Assembly (NCBI GenBank): GCA_947184155.2
Contig: CAMXCT020001546.1
Span: 352,001 to 416,000, forward strand
Origin: Cladocopium goreaui
Lineage: Eukaryota; Sar; Dinophyceae; Suessiales; Symbiodiniaceae
Length of the DNA: 64,000 nt
Direction of reading: 5' to 3'
In this document: positions 19,715 through 30,480 of the stretch, one piece after another
How positions within the stretch are numbered: position 1 is the stretch's first letter
How the letters are laid out: every line of letters starts with the position of its first letter
Made by a program: the position numbers and the translations under genes
Notes under the pieces: model-generated
Told to the model about the DNA's origin: nothing
Databases searched by the model: none
Seen by the model: the letters and a program-made list of their open reading frames with translations, nothing else

Positions 19715-20093
19715 GTCACCAGCTTTGCTTCGCAACGTCGCCTCATGGAGAATGCTGATGAAAGGCTTCGACAGCCCGAGCAAGGAGGTCGCTTTGAAAC
19801 TGCATGCGTGGTGTGTGCTCGCAGGTTTTGGCGGGAGCAGCTGAAGATGTTAATCTTATTCCAAGATCCGGCTGGCAGCACCGAGTTGGAGAACGGTGCG
19901 GTGGATGTGATTCCGTGTGGTCAACAGGAACGCTTGTGTCGAATTCTTGGAGTTGAAAGATACAGTCGAAGATGGCCGAATATCCCTTTGGAGGCTCTGC
20001 ATGCTTCGGCTGTTGAACATCCATACTGCAAGGGGGAGCATTTGCTCTTACACAAGCGTCGGATGCCGGTGGACTTGAAGGACCCTTACCACT
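19715..20093 (+). CDS. Helitron-like gene, exon 9 (Cys-rich)
   Basis: Acceptor CATCAG|GTCACC. It encodes CVVCARRFW and, further on, YSRRWPNIPLEALHASAVEH and LLLHKRRMPVDL, a block typical of DUF6570-type Helitron proteins (known from memory). The 3' splice border lies in the last about 20 nt before the in-frame stop. Confidence 0.65.
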
Positions 20094-20235
20094 GACTGCA
20101 CGGGTTTGTTGCTTTCATTGAGGGATCACGGTATACCAACTTGTTTGTAGCTAATTTTCTGTTCACGGCATCGGATTACTCGACTTTGTTTGGGTGAAGT
20201 TCTAGTAGTATGTTCGGATGTCACTGCAATTGCAG

Positions 20236-20874
20236 GATCCTTGCCTGGTGTGCAGTGACTGCAAGGGCTCGTTGATGTCATCTAGTCTGACGTTGCCTCG
20301 GCACAGCTTGGCCAATGACCTTTGGATGGGCGAGCAACTGTCCGCATTGCGTGGCCTGGCCTCGGCCACGAAGCGACTTTTGCCGATGACACGGGCGTGC
20401 ATGCAGGTTGTGGTATTGCAGCCCGGGCATTTGTCGCGTGAGGAACGTCAGCATGGCTTTGTAGGGAATTCGATTTTTCTCCCGCAAGCGAAGCCGTCTT
20501 CAGTGCTGACCACGCTCCCTCCAAAAGATGTTGATATGCAAGATGCAGTTTTGTTTGTTTTGGTTGGAAGCCAGAAGGATGCAGTCAAGGGCTCTTCTTT
20601 GTTGCGTGCCCCGAGAGATGAGTACACTGCCGCTGTTGAATGTTTGAGGAAAACGAATCCTTTCTATGCGGAGGTGGAACTGGGAGATGGCAGTGATGAT
20701 CTTTTGGAGGGCTGTGTCCTGGAAACTGCGGAGGATTCTGCATTGGCGCAGGAGTTGCTGCAGCGAGGTCCTGCAGACGCACAGGGACAAGACGCGTCGG
20801 ATGATGAGAAGATGGACGATGCGAGTGAAGAAAAGCGTGAAGGCCTAGATGCACCAGGCAGGGTTCTGAATTGA
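20236..20874 (+). CDS. Helitron-like gene, exon 10 (DUF6570-like)
   Basis: Acceptor TTGCAG|GATCC. It encodes CLVCSDCKGSLMSS, LPRHSLANDLWMGEQLSALR and LLPMTRACMQVVVLQPG. This is the conserved 'ANDLWMG' block of the DUF6570 region upstream of Helitron nucleases. The C-terminal part is acidic and diverged. A stop (20872-20874) is followed after 17 nt by a GCTTCAT-armed hairpin, so the exon either ends in a 3' UTR or is spliced just before the stop. The domain order of related proteins favours splicing. Confidence 0.65.
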   Translation, partial: DPCLVCSDCKGSLMSSSLTLPRHSLANDLWMGEQLSALRGLASATKRLLPMTRACMQVVVLQPGHLSREERQHGFVGNSIFLPQAKPSSVLTTLPPKDVDMQDAVLFVLVGSQKDAVKGSSLLRAPRDEYTAAVECLRKTNPFYAEVELGDGSDDLLEGCVLETAEDSALAQELLQRGPADAQGQDASDDEKMDDASEEKREGLDAPGRVLN

Positions 20875-21275
20875 ATTTGGTTTTATTGATTGCTTCATGG
20901 TAGGGACTGTCCGAATGAAGCGATCGAAAACGATGTTAATATCGAGTTTTGCTTTGTAACGTCTGCCTTTCGGAACCATTTTGTTTTGTGTGGCAGAAAG
21001 TAAATATGGAAAACTCGCGCACACATTGCAGGTGCAGGTGATTGCTTCATGGTAGGGACTGTCCGAATGAAGCAGCGTGAAGGCCTAGATGCACCAGGCA
21101 GGGTTCCGAAGTGAATTTGGTTGTATTCATTGCTTCATGATAGGGACTGTCCGAATGAAGCGATCGAAAACGATGTTAATATCGAGTTTTGCTTTGTAAC
21201 GTCTGCGTTTCGGAACCATTTTGTTTTGTGTGTGTGAAAGTAAATATGGAAAACTCACTCACGCAAACATTGCAG
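20835..21275 (+). repeat. About 237-bp tandem duplication carrying three hairpins
   Basis: GTGAAGGCCTAGATGCACCA occurs at about 20838 and 21075; downstream sequence (GAATTTGG..., CGATCGAAAACGATGTTAAT, TTGTAACGTCTGC) is duplicated too. Hairpins with arms GCTTCAT/ATGAAGC and core GGTAGGGACTGTCCGA (third copy GATAGGG) lie at 20892-20921, 21044-21073 and 21132-21161. Confidence 0.88.
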
Positions 21276-21801
21276 GTCATTTGATGTCTTCCATTGTTGG
21301 CTTGAACGATGGTGCGGATGAACAGAACAAGTGGGTGCGTGTGTTGAAGGATGTGGAGGAGGTCTGTGTGAGACAGGGTGGGCGGCGAAGGAGCGATGCT
21401 GCCGATGTGCTTCGCAACCGCATCAACAATGAAATGCCGGCCCCGGATGCATCTGTTCCTGGTGAACTTTTGGGTCGTGAAGGAGCCCAAGAGAGGCGAA
21501 CACTTCAAAAAATTCGGAGAATTCAGAAGATTGCCCGTGGCACGGCTGAAAATGAGCGCAATGTGGAATCAGCTATGTTCCAAGTCAAACCTTCCAAGTT
21601 GGTTGTTCCGACCAGAGACGAACCGCTGTCGATGTTTGATCCGGCCACCTGGGGCATGTCGTTTCCGGATTTGTTTCCATGGGGTGATGGCTTGCCTTTT
21701 TTGAAGCGTGAAGCCAACATGGATGCAACAGAAGTGTTTCGATATTTGTTGCTTCGGGAAGAACTGCATTACAGTGAGGGTGATGCCTTGTTGCCAAGAT
21801 G
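21276..21801 (+). CDS. Helitron-like gene, exon 11
   Basis: Acceptor TTGCAG|GTCATTTG, reading HLMSSIVGLNDGADE. It carries the diagnostic PLSMFDPATWGMSFPDLFPW and the GDGLPFLKREANMDATEVFR stretch, the conserved segment directly upstream of the Helitron nuclease domain. It ends at about 21799-21801 after LLPRW; the donor phase could not be matched cleanly to the next exon. Confidence 0.7.
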
Positions 21802-21935
21802 GTCGCTTTCAGTGCTTTGGATTTGGTTTATTCAATTGTTGCTGAGTTTTCTGTTTCCCCAGGATGGTTTGGTGGTTGTGTTTTGGTGGTTTCAGTTTTT
21901 GAGTTTGGTCGCCTTTGTTCCAAGTATGCGGGCAG

Positions 21936-23130
21936 GAGACGTTGCTTCCAGTGATGTACGACGTGCAGCGTCGATTACAGTTGATGCGTGCGACGAAAGC
22001 GCATGTGATGCGTCGTGGCTTTGGCAAACATTGTCGTGTTATTTCTGAAGTCAACACGGACCAATTGCTCAAGGCAATGGCATTGCATGGAGACAATGCG
22101 GACCTCAGGGAGTTGCTGCGAGATCCGCAGGTGGATGTGGCCTTGAAGCGAGCATTGGGAGGAGTGCTTCAGGCAACTTCGAGCATCATTGGCATGGAAG
22201 GGCACCGCAGCCAGATCCGGTTGCGTGGACATGCGGCTGGGTGGCATTATGGTTCTGCGCATCTGTTCGTCACGCCCAACATCGCAGATATGCGCTCGTC
22301 CTTGCTACTTCAATTGCACCTGCAGAATGTCAAAGTGGAAGAGTGCAAAATTGATTTGGACTGGGAGGCGGAGATGCCCGAATTGCCCAGCGCAGCTGCT
22401 ATGCGACGGATTGTCGCGAGCGATCCCGTCGCTCAAGCGCGTTGCTTTGCCTTGATGATGGATTTGTTCTGTGAGGAAGTGTTGGGCATTCTTCCACCTT
22501 TGACCAAGGGAAGTTTTCGTGTTGGCGTGGCAGCAACCTTCGAAGATGGCATTGCGAGTTCCCTGCAAGGAGGTGTTTTCGGTGATATTGTGGCGTTGAA
22601 CGGCCCGTTGGAGACTCAGGGTCGTGGTTCTTTGCACCCCCACATGCTTATTATCTTGCTGGGACACGACCTGGGAGATCGCTTGCGGAAACTGATTCAT
22701 CGGGTGCAGCATGGTGAGTTGGTCGTTGAGTTGCAGCGGTGGAGTCGTCGTGTTTTGGAGGCTGTGCAGCGTTTTCAGTATGATTCTCAATTGGCCTTGT
22801 CGGAGCAGTTGAGCAGTCCGACACAGCCACTGCCTCTGAATGAACGTCAGCGATCAGAATGTGGTCACCAGTATGAATCCGCGCCTTTGGTGCCTACGGA
22901 GCCGGATGGACACGAATTGGAAGCCTTGAAGTTGGGCGGATCCGTGGCTGGCAAGGTTTTGACATTGACCGGATGCTATGCTTCTTTGCGACCCAAGTAT
23001 CTGCGACGCAGTGAACGTTCTGCGGGAGATGGTCTTGAGTGGAAGAAAAAATTCTGTGAGGATTACAGACGTTTGGTGATCCAGAATCATTTTCACAAAT
23101 GCACGAAATCATGTTTCAAAAAGTTCCTCG
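21936..23130 (+). CDS. Helitron-like gene, exon 12: HUH (Rep) nuclease domain
   Basis: The 5' border is GGGCAG|GAG or the AG at 21951. YDVQRRLQLMRATKAHVMRR is the typical beginning, followed by HLFVTPNIADMRSS, the DPVAQARCFALMMDLF helix and ETQGRGSLHPHMLIILLGHD, which supplies the HxH metal-binding motif (His codons 22635 and 22641). The end, near HKCTKSCFKK, enters an intron at about 23120-23145. In Helitrons this domain nicks and rejoins DNA during rolling-circle transposition. No disabling stop was seen in the exon. Confidence 0.8.
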
Positions 23131-23157
23131 CAATGAGCTTGGCAAAGTTGTGGTGGT

Positions 23158-23190
<33 letters not shown>

Positions 23191-23454
23191 CGTGGTTGTT
23201 GTTTTGGTTGTGGTTGTGGTTGTGGGTGTGGTTGTTTGTTTTTGTCGTTATTTTTGAGTTACGTGCGGTTTCGGCTTGGTCATGGCTTTTGTTGTTCGTT
23301 TACATGTTGCACGGTTGCTGTTACGGTATCAGTTAGCGTAAAACATTTTTGTGTAGAATGGAAAAGAGACGTCTGGAGTGTACAACGTGCATAGTTGGCT
23401 GTCAACGTGAAGAAGTATGTATATGTAAACACGACATGTTGCTTTGGCTGAGGA
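23131..23454 (+). other. Intron 12-13 with TTG/GGTTGT microsatellite
   Basis: GTTGTTGTTG and GGTTGTGGTTGT repeats at 23150-23260; the rest is unremarkable. The intron limits are approximate. Confidence 0.6.
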
Positions 23455-24200
23455 AAGCCGTGAAAGGCAAACGTGGGTGTCGCTTTGGTTGCTTTCACGT
23501 TGAAATGATTCTGGGCAAGGAGGACAAGCCGAAAGTGTTATGTCGGAAAGGTTGGCCTCGAGTTGCGAAAGCAGGTTTTTCTCGGTTGCAATATGAGACA
23601 GTAGATTTGAAGGAGGTTGAAGAGTTCAAAAACGAAAACCCGCATGTGTTTCAAGCTCGGCGTGATCACCCTTTTGAAGGGATGTCGAACCCGGTGGCGC
23701 AAGCAGTGATGCGATGCAATGTGGATGTCAAGTACATTGGACGCAATTTTTCAGAAGCAGACCTTTTGAAGTTTTGTGATGGGAGCATAGACCAGGAGCC
23801 TGGAGTCGAAGTTCCTGCTTCTGCATCTTCTCTGTTGGAACTGTCCGGGAGTGGATTGCAGGAGATGGAACTTCAACGCCCGGCGCTTGGTTCGTCTTCG
23901 GATGCTATATCGGGTGCTGATGCCTCACATGCAGAGCAACCTGTGTCGACTGAGTTGGATGCTTCGGATCCGCCGCCGAAGAAGCAATGCATGGGTCGTG
24001 TTTTGGACACGGAGCATAAGAAGATGCAGACGATGAGAAAGGCGCTTGAGCGCATTCTGGTGGACCTTGCAAGAGATATGATGAATGTTGGTTTTTACAC
24101 TGGTGAGTATGCTGCAAAGAAGTTTGAAATTTCGCGGAGTATGTTACCTGAATTGTATGCAGGACTGTTTGCTTCGGGGCGGTCGAAACGGAAATTTTTG
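23455..24200 (+). CDS. Helitron-like gene, exon 13: two-tyrosine motif of the Rep nuclease
   Basis: Encodes KGKRGCRFGCFHVEMI, then RRDHPFEGMSNPVAQAVMRC with NVDVKYIGR, an acidic Ser/Asp-rich insert, and GFYTGEYAAKKFEISRSMLP. The last supplies a Y-x3-Y-x2-K motif (Tyr codons 24096 and 24108, Lys 24117), matching the paired catalytic tyrosines of Helitron Rep. The borders are approximate: the 5' end is set by KAVKGK after a gctgag/gaaag acceptor, and the 3' end lies between ELYAGL and the next intron. Confidence 0.75.
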
Positions 24201-24388
24201 ACGATATTTTTTCTTACCGACTTTGTTTTGCAGTATTTTGTGCAAATGTCCTTAGTAAAGTAATGTAACATATCTGATTTGGAACATCACGATACCGACT
24301 CCTTTTTTGAGGATTTGTATGGGAATTCCTACAATGAAATGAGATGGTATAGATTATTTTTTGGTGTGTGCCTTAATTTGGTTCTCAG

Positions 24389-25039
24389 TAAACGGCAACA
24401 TTGAAGGAGTGCAGCGATTGGAAGAGGAGGAAAGGGAAAGGGCAAAGGAAGCTGCAGCGGCCTCCGAGCAGGAGCCCCTGGAGGGGGACAGGGACCCTAC
24501 TATGACAGGGCAACAGAGGCGTGCATTGACGATTTTGAGAAGACTTGCCTTTGGAATGAATCGTTGTGTGGCCAAATCCAACGGTGAAATGGCGTATCAG
24601 ATGTTATTCGAGCAGGAGCAACTGGTGACGTATCGTGGCTACAACATGTTCTTCCGCTATGTGCCGTATGCAATCATGCGTTGCAGACATGAGGACATGG
24701 AGGAGGTTTTGCAAGCTAGGCCGCATCTCAATGGCTCGCCCTTGGATGTGCTTCCTGACCCCGAAGGAGAGGCACCAGTGGTGGTGGATGAGTTTGCGGA
24801 GGTTGTTGATGAGGGAGGTGATGTGCCTAGAGTCCAGCAGGTGCATGTGAACTTCAACCAGAAAGACGATTACTTGCACAGGGGCTCTTCGGTTTTGTTG
24901 CAATGCATGTCTCTTTTGATGTATTCTCGCTTCGTTCGCAGAGTTTCGAGGAACAAAGCCGGCAAGGTGGATGGAGTGAAGTTTTTCGACTTTGATGAGC
25001 ACTATGCCCACTTCAGTTCCTCCGTTCAGGATTGCTTGC
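24389..25039 (+). CDS. Helitron-like gene, exon 14
   Basis: Acceptor GGTTCTCAG|. It encodes a charged segment (RLEEEERERAKEAAAASEQE), then LRRLAFGMNRCVAKSNGEMA and FRYVPYAIMRC, the linker between nuclease and helicase in related Helitron proteins. It ends at about 25039 before a T-rich intron. Confidence 0.65.
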
Positions 25040-25161
25040 GGTGGGTGGTTCTGTTTTTTTTTTCGTTCTTACTTTGTTTGGTGTCTTTAAGTTTGATATT
25101 TGGAAAGTGTTAACAAGTTCGGGTGAAGTTGTTTATTTCTGTGTTGAGCTGAAATTCGCAG

Positions 25162-26054
25162 GAAGTGAGAGCAGCAGATGACAGTGTTGTGGTGCCTTCA
25201 GATTTGCACCTTCCGAAGGATGCTGAGGTGCAGAAGTACGCAGCTCACATGTTGGGATTATCTTTTCCATTCCCAACGTGTTCTGGAGATTGCAGTTTGT
25301 CACATCGATGCTTTGCTTGCCACACCATGGAAGAAGATGCAAAGCAAGGCGTTCTTTTTGCTCGTTTTACGCTGCATTGGAAGCACTGGAAAAGTTACAT
25401 GTCAATGAGGAGGTGTTTGGCGGAGGAAAGAGTTTTGGCCGGTTTGTCTGCTCCGGTCATCCGGGATGTTGCATCATCCGGGATGTTGCATCAGTGCGTT
25501 CCTATGTTGCTGGCATTGGTGACACCAGCAGTGCTTTTAGATGTTTGGAGAAGCTGTTCGGTGGAGCAGAAGGAGCGGATTGTCGCTATCATGACATGCT
25601 GCGCATCTGTGAGCGCGTTGCCTGGTTCGCAGACTTGTCCGTTCCGTTTCATTACACTCAGTTGACATCGCAAGAGTTCTTGGCCTATATTCAGACATCG
25701 TGGTTGGAGCGTTTCCAGCAGCACTGTGCTGCACGTCGTCTCAGCAGCAGTCGTCGGACAGCTGAGCGTTATGCTTTGATGACTGCTTTGGACAAGGAGG
25801 AGGACCTGGAAGATGATTCGGCACCGCCGGTTATAGAAGGACACGAGGTCGAGGATGATCTGCTATTGCAAGAAGAGTTGGACAACTTGGAACGTGCGCA
25901 GTGGCCGGTGGATGGAGAAGCATTGCACGAAGCTATGTTTCGGGAAGAGGATTGGATGAAGGTGTTGGGCAATCGAAAGCCATCTGTATTGCAGGACATG
26001 GTATCGAGCTTTTTGGGCGATGTTCGTGGGAATTTCCCTGATAAAAGGAGATGA
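25162..26054 (+). CDS. Helitron-like gene, exon 15 (frame switch inside)
   Basis: Acceptor TTCGCAG|GAAGTG. The first frame reads AAHMLGLSFPFPTCSGDCSL and HRCFACHT, as in related proteins. From about 25345 the conserved sequence continues in another frame (ARRSFCSFYAALEALEKLHV, then RICERVAWFADLSVPFHYTQ and SSSRRTAERYALMTALDKEE). This is a one-base frame switch near 25330-25345, or a very small intron. An 18-bp tandem duplication (CATCCGGGATGTTG word) lies at about 25458-25493. The end of the frame runs into a CATCATGGTACC-type repeat at about 26000. Confidence 0.6.
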
Positions 26055-26351
26055 TATATGTTTTTCGCAGCATCATGGTACTAAGCTGTTGTTGTGTAAC
26101 GTTGTTGATGATTCATCTTTCAGCGGGTGTGAGATGTGCCGAATAAAGCATGATATGCCTTGTGTTGCAACATGCGTTGTTTGCTGCATCATGCTAGCAA
26201 GCTGTAAGTAGTCATCCGTGTGGAAAATGTCTACTAAAAGGATATGATACGTTCCATGATCACCAGTATGTGGTACCGAGCTTTTGTGATATGGCCTTGT
26301 TGACGAGAACATATGTTACCGACAAACAATCATGTAGCTGCGGTGCTGCAG
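26055..26351 (+). other. Intron 15-16 with CATCATGGTACCGAG repeats
   Basis: Copies at 26071-26085 and 26265-26280. Each has the associated 'GTGGGAATTTCCCTGATAAA'-like tail; no coding content. Confidence 0.6.
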
Positions 26352-26530
26352 GATGCGTTGCAGCGTTTGCGTGACTTTGTGAATGGTTTGGGAGGTGTTC
26401 CGGATGCGAGGATTGATTTGGGAATCAAAGGCAACGCAGCCAGTGGATTGGAGCGTAATTGGACGTTCGCCGAAGCCCAGAGGTCTTTGATGCTGCAGAA
26501 GCAATATTTGGAATTTTGCGTTGGAGGCGG
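26352..26530 (+). CDS. Helitron-like gene, exon 16
   Basis: Acceptor GTGCTGCAG|GATGCG. It encodes DALQRLRDFVNGLGGVPDAR and LMLQKQYLEFC, joining to the helicase exon. The 3' border is approximate; the following intron is T-rich with a poly-G run at 26631-26639. Confidence 0.6.
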
Positions 26531-26690
26531 AGCTTTGTGGTTGTGGATGAGTTTTGTTTTGTTTTTCTTTTTTGTCGTTGTAACATATAGCTGATTTGCT
26601 GAATATGTCAGTTCTGTTGTTTTTTTTTCGGGGGGGGGGAATTTTGTTTGCTTGTTGTGTTCTCGTTGGTGGGTCTTCATGCAGCAGGTG

Positions 26691-28651
26691 GTGAAGAGGA
26701 TACTGAGATGATGGCAGATCATGTTTTTCGGCCTTTGCCAGAGACGGAAGATGCCTTTTTGGTGGAGCTGAACCAGAGGAATGTGGGTCCGAGTGATTAT
26801 GCTTCTGCCTTGCTTGTGGAGCACAGTCTGAATCGCCAACAGATTTTGGCCATTGCGCCCATTGCTTGGGTCATGGAACAGATGTGGCTTAACCGAAGCA
26901 ATCCGGACAATTGCATTGCGGATGGTGCGTGCAATGAAAGGTGCAATTGTCTTTGGCTCGGAGCTGGTGGATCTGGAAAGACGTATGCATACAGCAAAGT
27001 ATTGAGGCCACTCTTTCGACGCTTCTTTGGACAGGATGGTTATGTTGCTGGTGCTCCGACTCACGCTGCTGTTCGCCTCCTGGGGCCTGAGGCCAAAACT
27101 TTGCACAAGTGGGCCAATGTGCACAAGAGCAGCAGCTTGGATCGCCGCTCCTTGCGTTCGGCGAAGAGCAAGGGCAGCCCGATCGAAAAGAAGATCGAAG
27201 GCATCATGGCCATGCTGTTGGACGAGTTGTCGATGGTTCCTTCGGATGTGTACCATGCTGCTTCGCTTCGATTTGCCACTGTTCGACAAGCTCGACTTAT
27301 GCTTGACATGGGCGATTACTTGAAGCAGTGGTTTGGGAAGGTGCCCATTGGTGTGCAAGTTGCTGACTTTCTACAATTGCGACCCACTGCGCAAGCATCC
27401 TTGTGCGAATGGGTGGATGCGCCACGAGCTACTGATCCTGCACCGCCTCAAGACCAAGAAGACCAAAGCGATGCCGAAGAGGCCGTGGAGAAGGAGGCGG
27501 CTGAACGCACCAGCAATGCCTCAGAACTTGGACGGATCGCGTTCAAGCAATCGCTTCAGCGAGTTGTGCACTTCACTGGATCCGGTCGTTTTTCGAAGTG
27601 TGCATCCGGACAGCAGCTTGTGAGGATTCTTTTGTCCATGCGGCGAGGCGAACATCTGGAGGATGCATTGTGGGGAGCTTTGGAATCTCGAGTGATCAGC
27701 CGAGAGCAACTTTTTTCTGACAATTCCTTGCGCTCAAGGTTGTTGAGTGCTCACTGGGGCGGCCTGGCGTGGGAACAGGTTGCTCGTTTACAGCATTTGC
27801 GGGTGGCTTGGGAAGCTCAACAGAGGTCCACGACTCTTTTCTTGGTGCAAGCTATTGATCGTGCATCGGGGCCCACAGATTTGACAAGGGAGCAGAGCCT
27901 GAAGGCATTGCAGGTTGTGAACATGACAAGAACGCAGTATCTCATGGGCATTTGCCCTTTGTATGAAGGGATGGCAGCACGTGTTAGTTGCATTTTGGAC
28001 ATGCCGATGCTGAGTCGAGAGTTGCCGGTCATTGTTCGCTCCATTAAGTTGCACCCGAAGGAACCTGTAATTTCAAACAGCAGTGGACGTGTCGTTTTGC
28101 AATATCAGCCGTTGGCCGTCTTGGTCGAGATCGATGACCCGGAATATCGTGCCATTGAATTGCCAGATGGCAGTGCTCCGAAGGGACACGTTTGGCTGCG
28201 TCCCGTTACATGTGATCAGGCCTGGGATCTTCCTCTTGGGGGCAATCAATTTATGCAGGTTCATCGCAAACAGTTGCCACTGGCACCTCGTCACGTTCTC
28301 ACGCACTACGGTTTGCAGGGCATCACTGCCAGACAAGGGCTGCTTGCTTTCATGTCCAAACCGTCCTGGATGAGTCAAGCGGACTATGGCTTGGCTATGT
28401 ACGTGATGTTGTCAAGGCCAACCAAGCTGGAAGATCTGTGGATAGTGGATTTGCCGCCTCGCAATGTGTTCGAAAAGTTTCTGCACGAACACAATCCTCT
28501 TTTGGTGCAGCGGATGCGGGAGTTTGAAGGTCAGGCCTGCGTGGACGAGCGGAAGGCGCTGAAGTATGTGCATAGACTTTCATGGCAGTGCATCCCTTGG
28601 GTGTCACAGCATTTGTCTGCAGATGAAATGTCTGCTGATCTTTTTGCTTAG
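26691..28651 (+). CDS. Helitron-like gene, last exon: PIF1-family helicase
   Basis: Acceptor CATGCAGCAG|GTGG. Helicase motifs in order: Walker A GAGGSGKT (26960-26983); motif Ia APTHAAVRLLG with TLHKW; Walker B LLDELSMVPSD (about 27218-27250); motif III VADFLQLRP (Val where most PIF1 proteins have Gly); motif V HYGLQGITARQG; and motif VI YVMLSRPTKLEDLW. The exon is open throughout (about 653 codons) and ends at TAG 28649-28651. In Helitrons this domain unwinds the donor strand during rolling-circle transposition. Three hairpins begin 117 nt after the stop. Confidence 0.85.
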
Positions 28652-28756
28652 CATTGCTGGCGGGGAGCTTTGTCAGCTGCCATGTAGCGTTGTTTAGATT
28701 TACCGGATGTCTTTGTTCGACATGGTCATCTTATTTCGACGGTATACTACACTGCG

Positions 28757-29024
28757 ACCTGACGTATGTTTCTCGCGGTAGGGACTGTCCGAGCGGGGAG
28801 CAGGCGTTGCGTCATGAAATTAGAGTTAGAAGATGTAAAACATGACCCAACGTATGTTTCTCGCGGTAGGGACTGTCCGAGCGGGGAGCAGGCATTGTAT
28901 CATGAAATTAGAGTTAGAAGATGTAAAACATGACCTGACGTATGTTTCTCGCAGTAGGGACTGTCCGAGCGGGGAGCAGGCGTTGCGTCATGAAGTTAGA
29001 GTTAGAACATGTAAAACATCTACC
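28757..29024 (+). repeat. 88-bp tandem repeat, three copies, each with a family-1 hairpin
   Basis: CGTATGTTTCTCGC recurs at 28763, 28851 and 28939. Hairpins at 28769-28800, 28857-28888 and 28945-28976 have arms TTTCTCGC/GCGGGGAG (complementary with G-U pairs) and core GGTAGGGACTGTCCGA (third copy AGTAGGG). Confidence 0.9.
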
Positions 29025-30180
29025 TGACTTCAAAGGCATCCCGTAAAACTGACATTAGATTAACACTGGAGCCGGCACGTTCGTTGACTGTCATCTCTCG
29101 ATCTCTGCACACAGCATTTACCTTGATGAAAAAGAGAAATGCACTTCGCTGTGAAGTTGACTGATGATCGACTTGCTGTGTCGTGTTGACAATGAAACTG
29201 ACCTGATGCTGGTTTCGCAGTGCAGTTGATGTATTTATATATAGCATGTGTATTGTTTGGATGTTCGCCATTCTTTGATAGACGTTGTTCGTGAAGCAGC
29301 AGTTGAGTCTTGAGCTTGTAGGTCATTCGCCAGAGGATGGTGCTTTCTTATCGCAAGCTTCGGAGTCGCGATCCCAGTCTCGAGCTTCAGCGAGCATGCT
29401 TTGTGTTGCTCCATGGGAATTCATTGTTTCACGTGCAGACCTTGTTGACCTCTTTGCTCCATAGATGTGAATCAAACATTCCGGGGCTCAGATGGCAGGA
29501 AATGGACAAGACAAGAGTGACGCATGGGGAAACAAAATACCATGCGGCATGAGCAAACAGTGTAGGCATGCTTGACAAGACACCCCCAACAGTTGTGGCA
29601 TTTTTCGAAATTTTTGAAGGGACCGTCCGTGAGATCTCAAGATTTGAAACTGCCCGATGATGTTCTCCAACATGTAGTCATTGGAAATTTGAGACATAGC
29701 CTTTCTCTTTTCAAGTGTGCCGCCATGTCGTTGGAGTCTGGATCTCTACACGGAACATTTACCTTGATGAAAAAGAGAAATACACTTTTCTGTGAAGTTT
29801 ATCGCCTTGCTGTGTTGTATGATCGACTTGCTGTGTCCTGTTGTCAAAAGGTTAACGTTTAGTGATGCCGAACTTTCATGTGCTCCAGGTGTGTTGCTTC
29901 CTTGCTGTTTGGCACTCAATGTTTTGTTATCAATTCTTTTGTGGACATGTCCATGATGATTGTTTTGTGCACAGAGTGAACATTCTTATTCCCATATGTA
30001 CGCTGAATGTTCGTGAAACAAGTGATGATCGGAACGCATGGTTTTTGACAATGAAAATGATCTGATGCTGGTTTCGCAGTGCGGTTGATGTATTTATATA
30101 TAGCATGTGTATTGTTTGCATGTTTGCCATTCTTTGATAGACGTTGTTCGGGAAGCAGCAGCTGAGTTTTGAGCTTGCAG
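29025..30180 (+). repeat. Repeat-rich intergenic region
   Basis: A 'TTTACCTTGATGAAAAAGAG' segment occurs at 29117 and 29760. A GTATTTATATATAGCATGTG segment occurs at 29228 and 30090. TTTGATAGACGTTGTTCGTG, a hairpin variant with arms CTTT/GAAG, occurs at about 29274 and 30134. No intact gene. Confidence 0.7.
29318..29640 (+). repeat. About 330-bp dispersed leader module, copy 1
   Basis: From GTAGGTCATTCGCCAGAGGA to a hairpin (29606-29639, core TGAAGGGACCGTCCGT). Copies also lie at 30178-30480 and 35928-36252. After the hairpin, copies 1 and 3 share sequence up to ATGTCGTTGGAG (29728 and 36336). In copy 3 this is the start of the kinase-like gene; in copy 1 the coding part is lost after a few codons. 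Confidence 0.85.
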
Positions 30181-30480
30181 GTCGTTCTCCAGAGGATGGT
30201 GTCTTCTTATCGCAAGCTCAGGAGTTGCGATCCCAGTCTCGAGCTTCACAGAGTATGTTTTGCGTTGGTCCATGCTAATTCACTGTTTCACGTTCAGACC
30301 ATGTTGACCTCTTTGCTCTATAGATGTGAATTGATCATTCCTTGTCTTAGATGTGAGCAAATGGACAAGACAAGAGTCACGCATGGGGAAACAAAATACC
30401 ATGCAGCATGAGCAAATAGTGTAGGCATGCTTGACAAGACACCCCAACGGTTCTGGCATTTCTCGAGATTTTTTGAGATT
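30178..30480 (+). repeat. About 330-bp dispersed leader module, copy 2
   Basis: Same order of words (CCAGAGGATGGTG, CGCAAGCTC, ATGGACAAGACAAGAGT, GTAGGCATGCTTGACAAGAC). Its hairpin region is degenerate and lacks the ACTGTCC core. Confidence 0.8.

Larger units (their letters stand above)
14865..28651 (+). mobile_element. Helitron-like rolling-circle transposon gene (Rep-helicase), multi-exon
   Basis: Exons over 13.8 kb encode, in order: repeated 72-residue units, unknown domains, a C2H2 zinc finger, the DUF6570-like Cys region, a 'PATWGMSFPDLFPWGDG' block, the Helitron-type N-terminal nuclease with an HxH motif (22635-22643) and a two-Tyr motif (24096-24119), and a PIF1-type helicase. This is the order of autonomous Helitron proteins found in dinoflagellates. 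Outer limits (5' TC, 3' hairpin plus CTRR) could not be fixed, so the coordinates are those of the coding part. A one-base insertion in exon 3, a frame switch near 25,340 and an unresolved phase between exons 7 and 8 suggest this copy is decaying. Confidence 0.85.

Noticed and set aside
23815-23865. Family-1-like core in coding sequence (TGTTGGAACTGTCCGG)
   Set aside because: Arms are only CTC/GAG and the surrounding protein is a low-complexity Ser-rich insert; likely chance.
26330-27358. 342-residue minus-strand open frame
   Set aside because: Antisense to the helicase exons, whose Walker motifs are on the plus strand.
28652-29100. 3' terminus of the Helitron (hairpin plus CTRR)
   Set aside because: The hairpins here belong to the widespread family 1 and are not followed by a convincing CTRR end; the boundary could not be set.
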